Part shown: positions 58,390-64,000 of the stretch, one piece after another
Layout of the letters: the number at the start of each line of letters is the position of its first letter
Position numbering within the stretch: position 1 is the first letter of the stretch
Assembly (NCBI GenBank): GCA_020026335.1
Contig: JAHHQO010000002.1
Span: forward strand, 157,087-221,086
Direction: 5' to 3'
DNA length: 64,000 bases
DNA from: Alistipes sp.
GTDB lineage: Bacteria; Bacteroidota; Bacteroidia; Bacteroidales; Rikenellaceae
Position numbers and translations under genes: made by a program
Notes under the pieces: generated by a model
What the model saw: only the letters and a program-made list of their open reading frames with translations
What the model was told of the DNA's origin: nothing
Databases searched by the model: none

Positions 58390-61368
58390 TTATTTGCGCT
58401 GGCCACGAGTCATCAAATCATAAGCCACGGGAGTAGCGATGAAGATGGTAGCGGCAGTACCTACAACGACACCAATCGTCAAACCGAAGACGAAACCACG
58501 GATGGTCTCACCACCGAAGAAGAAGATGGCCAACAGGGTTACCAGAGTGGTAGCCGAAGTGTTGATGGTACGCGACAAAGTCGAGTTGATAGCGTTGTTC
58601 ACGTTATCCTTCAAGCTGCGCTTGGGATAGAGACCCAAGAACTCGCGGATACGGTCAAAGACAACCACGGTATCGTTGATGGCATAACCGATGATGGTCA
58701 GAATAGCCGCGATGAAGGCCTGGTTCACCTCAAGGTTGAAAGGCATGATACCGTAGAGGAGCGAGAACAGACCGATGATGAAGGTAGCATTCACTGCCAG
58801 TGCAAGGGTTGCACCGGTAGCCCACTGCCAACGCTTGAATCGGAAGGTGATGTACAAACCGATGGCAATCAGCGAGAACAATACCGAGTAAACAGCGTTC
58901 CAAGTCATGTCATTTGCAATCGAAGGACCGATCTTGTCGGCGGTCTGGATACCGTACTCGATTTCCTGTGTGCTGCGGAACTGCTCGAATGTAAGGTCGC
59001 TCTTGAACAACGACTTCAGAGCGTCGTAGATAATCTTCTCGACCTCCTCGGTAGCCTCGTTCGAAGTATCATCGTAACGATACTGGGTGACGATACGCAT
59101 CTGGTCCTCGTTACCGAACTGCTTTACCTCGAAGCTGGCCATGGCAGCATCGGCGATACGCGACTTGGCCTCAGCGTTCAAGTTCTGACGAACCTGCTCT
59201 GCCGATACCACGTTATCGAAACGTACTACGTATGCACGACCACCGGTGAACTCTGTACCGAGGTTCAGACCACGGGTCAGGAACGAGATGCAAGAGATGG
59301 CGATGAGCACGCTGGCAACAATGTAACCAATCTTGCGGATGTTGATGAAATCAATGTGAGTGTTATTGAGGAAGTTCTCCGACCAAGTGCGCGAGAAGGA
59401 GATGTGACCCCACTTACCGACAACCCACTCGATCAACAGACGGGTAACGAATACCGAGCAGAAGAACGAAGTGATGATACCGATAATCAAAGTGGTGGCA
59501 AAACCCTGAACGGGACCTGTACCGAAGACGAACAGAACGATACCGGTGATGATGGTGGTGAGGTTACCGTCGATGATGGCCGAGTAAGCCTTCGAGAAAC
59601 CTTCGTTGATGGCCTGAATCAGACCCTTACCGCCACGCAACTCCTCCTTGATACGCTCGTAGATGATGACGTTGGCATCAACGGCCATACCCATGGTCAG
59701 AACGATACCGGCGATACCGGGCAGTGTCAGAACGGCACCGAACGATACCAGAACACCCATCAGCAGGAATACGTTGGTCAGCAACGAGATATCGGACAAC
59801 CAACCTGCCGACTTATAGAACAAGCCCATGTAGAGCAGTACCATGATGAAGGCGATGAGGAACGAGAGCATACCTGCGTTGATAGACTCCTGACCCAGCG
59901 AAGGACCTACGACAGTATCCTGGATAATCTTTGCGGGAGCGGGAACCTTACCCGACGAGAGGACGTTAGCCAAGTCCTTTGCCTCCTGAATGGTGAAGTT
60001 ACCGGTAATTGACGAGATACCCTTGTCAATCTTGGTTCTTACAACGGGAGCCGAATATACATAACCGTCGAGAACGATGGCAACACACTTGTTGATGTTC
60101 TCACCGGTGAGGTTGGCCCACTTGACCTGACCCTCATGGTTCATAACCATCTCAACCTCGGCAGAAGCACCGTTCTGCTCGTAACGCTCACGAGCCTCGG
60201 TAACTACCGAACCGTCGAGGGGAGCCTTGCCGTCGGGAGTCTGTACGCGAATGGCATACAATGCGAAACGACCGTCGATGCTGTCCTCACCCTTAACGCC
60301 CCACTTGAACTCGATGTCCGAGGGGAAGAGGTCGCGAACCTCGGGGATTGCCAGATATGCATTTACGGCAGCGATGTCAGCCTTGTAAGCGGCACCAATC
60401 GAAGCACCACCTGCGAAAGTGGGATCGAGAACGGCGAAGAGAGGATGAGTCTCCTTGCTGTAACGGCGAACCTGCTGCTCCTGAGCATCGTTCTTGTCAC
60501 CAATCTCGGCGATAAGACCCTCGCCCTGCTTCTCCGACTCCTCAGCCTTTACCTCCTCGGTCGAAGCAACTGCGACCTGCTCCTTGAGGATGTACTGATC
60601 GGCAGCACCCAACGAAGGCATGATTTCGTTTGCGTCGTATGTAGTCCAGAACTCCAGAGAAGCGGTACCCTGCAAGAGGTCACGTACACGCTGGGGCTCC
60701 TTGACACCCGGCAACTCTACCAGAATACGGTGCGAGTTGGGCAGACGCATGATGTTGGGCTGTGCCACACCGAAGTGGTCGATACGGCTACGCAATACGT
60801 TGAACGAAGCAGCGATGGCAGCATCGGTCTCGTGCTTGAGGACCTTCTCGATATCGGAATTCGAGCTCTCGAGAGTGATGTCCTTGCGGTCGGGATTAGC
60901 GAACAGGGGAGCCAACTTGCCGCCATTGGTCTGACGCTCGTAAGCCTTCACAAAATCGCCAATGTAATCCTTCGAAGAACCGTTCTTCATGGCCTCGTTA
61001 GCCTCGGCAATCGCCTCGACGAATGCAGGCTCGTTCTGGCTGTCGCCGGCCAAAGCCTTCACCACGTCTTCAACCTGAACCTCGAGCATGACGTTCATAC
61101 CACCCTTCAGGTCAAGACCCAGGTTCAACTCTCTCTCCTTACAAACCTTGTAAGTGAAATTGGTGAAACCCAAGTCGTAGACAGGCAGATTACGGACAGA
61201 GTCCAAAAAGTGCTGCTCGGCACCGGGCTGTTCCTTGACGGGGAACTGCGCCGCATACTCGGCCGCTTTCTTCTCTACGCTTCGCGTCTTGAACGTGAAG
61301 GAGAGCTGATAAACGCAGGCGATGAGAAGAAACACCGCCACGAGTTTAATAAAACCTTTACTTTGCAT
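58390..61368 (-). CDS. secDF: Fused protein-export membrane protein SecDF
   Basis: A 992-residue fusion of SecD and SecF. The SecD half has an N-terminal helix, LGLDLKGGMNVMLEVQ at about 77-92, periplasmic P1 domain segments and the conserved GLGxxGI-like end. The SecF half starts with IRKIGYIVASVLIAISCISFLTRGLNLGTEFTGG at about 675-708. About 12 membrane helices are present in all. Fusion is normal in Bacteroidetes. It uses the proton gradient to pull proteins exported by SecYEG. It is single-gene, with the promoter box at 61437-61444. Confidence 0.95.
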   Translation of the reverse strand: MQSKGFIKLVAVFLLIACVYQLSFTFKTRSVEKKAAEYAAQFPVKEQPGAEQHFLDSVRNLPVYDLGFTNFTYKVCKERELNLGLDLKGGMNVMLEVQVEDVVKALAGDSQNEPAFVEAIAEANEAMKNGSSKDYIGDFVKAYERQTNGGKLAPLFANPDRKDITLESSNSDIEKVLKHETDAAIAASFNVLRSRIDHFGVAQPNIMRLPNSHRILVELPGVKEPQRVRDLLQGTASLEFWTTYDANEIMPSLGAADQYILKEQVAVASTEEVKAEESEKQGEGLIAEIGDKNDAQEQQVRRYSKETHPLFAVLDPTFAGGASIGAAYKADIAAVNAYLAIPEVRDLFPSDIEFKWGVKGEDSIDGRFALYAIRVQTPDGKAPLDGSVVTEARERYEQNGASAEVEMVMNHEGQVKWANLTGENINKCVAIVLDGYVYSAPVVRTKIDKGISSITGNFTIQEAKDLANVLSSGKVPAPAKIIQDTVVGPSLGQESINAGMLSFLIAFIMVLLYMGLFYKSAGWLSDISLLTNVFLLMGVLVSFGAVLTLPGIAGIVLTMGMAVDANVIIYERIKEELRGGKGLIQAINEGFSKAYSAIIDGNLTTIITGIVLFVFGTGPVQGFATTLIIGIITSFFCSVFVTRLLIEWVVGKWGHISFSRTWSENFLNNTHIDFINIRKIGYIVASVLIAISCISFLTRGLNLGTEFTGGRAYVVRFDNVVSAEQVRQNLNAEAKSRIADAAMASFEVKQFGNEDQMRIVTQYRYDDTSNEATEEVEKIIYDALKSLFKSDLTFEQFRSTQEIEYGIQTADKIGPSIANDMTWNAVYSVLFSLIAIGLYITFRFKRWQWATGATLALAVNATFIIGLFSLLYGIMPFNLEVNQAFIAAILTIIGYAINDTVVVFDRIREFLGLYPKRSLKDNVNNAINSTLSRTINTSATTLVTLLAIFFFGGETIRGFVFGLTIGVVVGTAATIFIATPVAYDLMTRGQRK

Positions 61369-61436
61369 TTGAATTAATGAATTTGTTATTATTCTGTTTT
61401 CTTAATCTCTTCTGTTATATCAGTTAAAATAGTACG

Positions 61437-61444
61437 CAAAGATA
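61437..61444 (-). promoter_or_regulatory. -7 box of secDF
   Basis: The minus strand reads TATCTTTG with TTGATTTT about 20 bp upstream as a -33 candidate, 69 nt before the start codon. The 61445-61662 stretch holds no gene I can support. Confidence 0.6.
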
Positions 61445-61662
61445 AAAAAAAAGAATTAAAAATCAATATTTAAGGTTTAAGATTTACGTTTGTAAGCCCG
61501 TTTTGACAAATATCTTTCGAGTAGAGATTCGTTTTTTGCGAAACAAATCGTCTCGTCTTTGTTTTCCACGGCTGTAATCCGTTATCATTCAGCGCAGTAT
61601 ACTCACAGAGCAACAAATGCGTATTTTTTCGCCACCGCGCAAAAAATTGACATACAGATACA

Positions 61663-61711
61663 TAAAAAAAAAGATTCATTCCGCGAAGCATTCACTTCAC
61701 GGAATGAATCT
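61663..61711 (-). terminator. Strong terminator after a candidate small RNA
   Basis: AGATTCATTCCG pairs with CGGAATGAATCT through an inner GAAG/CTTC step; on the minus strand nine T follow. No minus-strand ORF ends near it. Confidence 0.85.
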
Positions 61712-61802
61712 ACTGTGGGGACTCACTCCCCTTTATCGGATTCTGAAATTACTTTACTTCCTCAAAATCAACAATATATATCTATCAGCGACTTGCGTGA
61801 AC
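61668..61802 (-). ncRNA. Candidate small RNA (about 135 nt)
   Basis: On the minus strand a TATATTTG box (61809-61816) is followed by about 130 nt full of stop codons. A small GGGGA/TCCCC hairpin lies near 61718-61732, then the strong terminator. There is no homology that I recognise; it does not fit tRNA or tmRNA. Two further TATTTTTG boxes at 61867-61874 and 61875-61882 could start a longer form. It may instead be an unusually long 3' region of the gene at 61927. Confidence 0.35.
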
Positions 61803-61926
61803 GTGTTGCAAATATAACGCAAACTCGAAAATAAGCATCCATAAGCAACCACGTTCTCAACTTGTGCAAAAATACAAAAATAAGATAGAAATCAAAGAAT
61901 ACAACTCGCAACAAATTACATTATTA

Positions 61927-63696
61927 TTATTTATTTTTTAACCAATCAGCAATACGTTTTCCTATAGTTGCAGATTTATTGAAAGAATTTTTTCGTAAAT
62001 AAGCATCAAAGTCTGCCCAAAATGGCAGATTATAATTTCCATATTTATCTATCTTAATTTCTTTTTCTAGAAATGTATCTATCAAATTGTCCAATCCTCT
62101 CTTTCTTATAAGATTATTGTATAAAAACAAAGTATTGATTGAGATGGCCATAATAGGTCTACATGCTATATCGTTCAACTCTAAATCAGGAAATATTTTC
62201 ACAACATCAACAAAACTTTTATTAAGAATAGACAAAAAGCCTGGTTGAAAAAAACGTATATCCTCTAATACCAATATAGGATAATAAGCAACGTCATCAG
62301 GTATTTCTGTATCCCATTGAAAAGCATCAGCCTCAATTGCATTTATATGCTTTGTAAGTTGTCCAATACCTATAGGCTCTGGCTGTTTATTAAATTCTTG
62401 TCTATTAGGATCTATATTATGAGTTTTAAGGACAAGCTTATTTAAAATATTTTCCATCATTTCATTGTAGTCACCATTATCGCGTATAGCTCCATTCATT
62501 TTTATAGACTTGCATTCCATAATCAGCAAATTACTATTTTTCCGCACATAAAAGTCTGGTTCATCTTTATCTTCCTTTGTATTATAAAGATTTCGAACTG
62601 GGAATGTGTATATCTTTTCAGGAATACATTGTTCCAATGTATTCCTGAAAAGTATTTTTTCTATAAAATCTTTATTAAAATCAAAAAATCCAATGCCTTT
62701 ATTTTTACCACTTATTAAAGGTGAAAAGTCAAAAAACAAACTATTAAAAAGACGTTCACAAAGCAATTGTGTATTTATAATTACATAACCAGAACCATTT
62801 TCTAATTTTACAAATGGCTTAGAACGGAATATGCGATAGTCAACATTATTATCTCGTTGATATGCATTCCCGCTTTCATCATAAGGAATAAATTCATTTT
62901 CATTAATAGATAGTTTCTCTATTAAAATAGGTGAGAAATATCCTGTTTTATCCCTTTTACTTATTTGTTCTGTATTTATTATAGGTACACCTTTAAGATT
63001 GTTTAGACGATAATACTCAGTTTCGTGTGCTAAATATAAAATTGTAGAAAAATACTCTTTCCAAGACGATATTCCCCATTGAGACAGAAGAACTTCTGAT
63101 GCCTTTGATAATACTTGATTTCTGGGAATATAATCTATTAATGTTATAAAATAGTAAATTTGTGCTTGTAAGACTGCTTGAAAATCATAATTATTACAAT
63201 CATTAGTTAGGAATGAATTCAAAAATATACTTTCCTCAACAAATTGTAATCCTTTGTCTTTTTCTGTGGAACGAGTATATTTGAATATTTTCTCATTCAA
63301 AGCCAAAATGACTTTAAATAAAGTCAATTCTTCGTCCTCTGGTGCTATCGTTGCTTGAAATTCGTCCATTTTTATAGCAAAAATATTACGCCAAAGCTCC
63401 AAGCTTGTCCTAAAAGTACAAAGAACAACCTGATCACCAGGAGTCAAACCTATCCGTTTAAAATAGGATAAACATTGTTTGTTCAAAATATCTTCATGCT
63501 TTTGACTATAACAAGAAAATAAAGTATATTTACTATTAGGAAAAAGCATATTGCCATATTGCAAACTGAGAAGAGTTGCCATTCTCACAAGTCTATCTCT
63601 ACTAAATGTTTTCAATACACTAGGTATATCTAAAGGCTCTTCGTCAAGAAAGAAGTCTGAAAACTCTATAACACGTTTAATTCCTATTTTATTCAT
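61927..63696 (-). CDS. AT-rich hypothetical protein with PD-(D/E)XK nuclease-like motifs
   Basis: A 589-residue protein without signal peptide or membrane helices. Residues 1-330 are helical, and I do not recognise them. Around 380-450 lies a motif set like PD-(D/E)XK nucleases: D381 in DEPDFYV, E394-x-K396 in LLIMECKS, and a downstream GIGQLTKHI with Q446. The C-terminal 130 residues are again unassigned. The gene is far more AT-rich than the core genes of the window, with A/T-ending codons, suggesting horizontal transfer. It lies beside a divergent gene cut by the window edge. Restriction or anti-phage function is possible but unproven. Confidence 0.7.
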   Translation of the reverse strand: MNKIGIKRVIEFSDFFLDEEPLDIPSVLKTFSRDRLVRMATLLSLQYGNMLFPNSKYTLFSCYSQKHEDILNKQCLSYFKRIGLTPGDQVVLCTFRTSLELWRNIFAIKMDEFQATIAPEDEELTLFKVILALNEKIFKYTRSTEKDKGLQFVEESIFLNSFLTNDCNNYDFQAVLQAQIYYFITLIDYIPRNQVLSKASEVLLSQWGISSWKEYFSTILYLAHETEYYRLNNLKGVPIINTEQISKRDKTGYFSPILIEKLSINENEFIPYDESGNAYQRDNNVDYRIFRSKPFVKLENGSGYVIINTQLLCERLFNSLFFDFSPLISGKNKGIGFFDFNKDFIEKILFRNTLEQCIPEKIYTFPVRNLYNTKEDKDEPDFYVRKNSNLLIMECKSIKMNGAIRDNGDYNEMMENILNKLVLKTHNIDPNRQEFNKQPEPIGIGQLTKHINAIEADAFQWDTEIPDDVAYYPILVLEDIRFFQPGFLSILNKSFVDVVKIFPDLELNDIACRPIMAISINTLFLYNNLIRKRGLDNLIDTFLEKEIKIDKYGNYNLPFWADFDAYLRKNSFNKSATIGKRIADWLKNK

Positions 63697-63884
63697 ATTA
63701 AAATTTCAATCAAAAATTAAATTGATATAAGACATCACTATCATTTACAACATATAACATTATGGTTTCATGCAAAGAGATTTTCTTAATTACAAAAATA
63801 TGATTTTTATCTTTTTAAATAGATTATAAACACATAATAATCAAATCAATGGGGCAATTTTAACAGAATATCCGGTTTTATCCT

Positions 63885-63892
63885 TACCTTTG
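63885..63892 (+). promoter_or_regulatory. -7 box of the right-edge gene
   Basis: TACCTTTG, 45 nt before the ATG at 63938. The 63697-63937 divergent gap is very AT-rich and shows nothing else. Confidence 0.5.
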
Positions 63893-63937
63893 TATATAGA
63901 ACTTGGGTGAATGTTCCCAAACAACAATAAGAAAACG

Positions 63938-64000
63938 ATGCAGATACATAACAATACATTGATAGCAGAATGCTCTTCTTACGATTTCAAAGAAATGGTG
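63938..64000 (+). CDS. Partial gene, possible AlbA_2/Schlafen-type ATP-binding protein
   Basis: Only 21 codons are inside the window (MQIHNNTLIAECSSYDFKEMV). The YDFKEMV end resembles the first residues of Bacteroidales proteins with an N-terminal AlbA_2 (Schlafen-type) DNA-binding domain, which continue E-x-K-K-x-KSWLKSVSAFAN. With so little sequence this is only a suggestion. It is transcribed divergently from the nuclease-like gene. Confidence 0.4.
   Translation, partial: MQIHNNTLIAECSSYDFKEMV

Noticed and set aside
58318..60012. Plus-strand ORF (564 codons)
   Set aside because: Antisense to secDF; no protein-like motifs.
61668..61802. tRNA or tmRNA in the AT-rich stretch after secDF
   Set aside because: The GGGGA/TCCCC hairpin lacks a TTC-type loop and no acceptor stem or CCA can be paired.

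Overview
The window looks like a chromosomal segment of an anaerobic Bacteroidales bacterium. An Alistipes/Rikenellaceae-type genome would fit the fairly GC-rich core genes, but I cannot prove the genus. Supporting marks are: the Bacteroidetes-type -7 promoter box TAnnTTTG in front of many genes; GLPGLI-family, DUF4831-like and TIGR02757-like proteins; double-glycine leader peptides of the Bacteroidales kind; a single fused SecDF; a TonB-dependent receptor under a TPP riboswitch; and an anaerobic GlpABC dehydrogenase. I recognised no tRNA, rRNA, CRISPR array or intact insertion sequence.

Layout. Positions 1-5430 (minus strand) hold a duplicated accessory cassette: two GLPGLI proteins, two lipoprotein aspartic proteases (each with two DTG motifs and a PDZ domain), and two small secreted-peptide precursors with double-glycine leaders, joined by near-identical spacer repeats. 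It runs off the left edge. Positions 5430-7730 are AT-rich and decayed: a 32-bp perfect palindrome, a fimbrillin-like pseudogene, an orphan 96-residue ORF and a second broken ORF. Positions 7733-12522 carry a UvrA-like ABC ATPase, two nitroreductases, a YbaK deacylase and a rhodanese lipoprotein. Positions 12680-14970 hold a ParA ATPase plus a small DNA-binding-type partner, surrounded by AT-rich dyad repeats, and an acyltransferase. A TGS/nucleoside kinase follows.

Positions 17043-26603 form a complete route for scavenging glycerophosphodiesters. It comprises an outer-membrane porin, a lipoprotein phosphodiesterase, the GlpT transporter and the three-subunit anaerobic glycerol-3-phosphate dehydrogenase GlpABC, with a divergent DeoR-type regulator and a striking inverted repeat over the glpA promoter. 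Positions 26876-61368 are mostly housekeeping: PanB, a SpoU methyltransferase, GlnS, the thiamine-regulated receptor/PnuC pair, GalM-GltX, YchF, MscL, RsmI, a DUF389 membrane protein, a glycosyltransferase, a nucleotidyltransferase, a degenerate LytM protein with Dxr and RseP, RadA, an AlkD-like protein, a compact YbbR-CoaE-FolP-LolD-TIGR02757-TrmN operon, and SecDF.

Positions 61660-64000 turn sharply AT-rich: a candidate small RNA with a strong terminator, a 589-residue unknown protein with a PD-(D/E)XK-nuclease-like motif set, and the first codons of a divergent gene cut by the right edge. The best candidates for something under-described are the duplicated peptide/protease/GLPGLI cassette, the ParA/dyad-repeat locus and the AT-rich nuclease-like gene.
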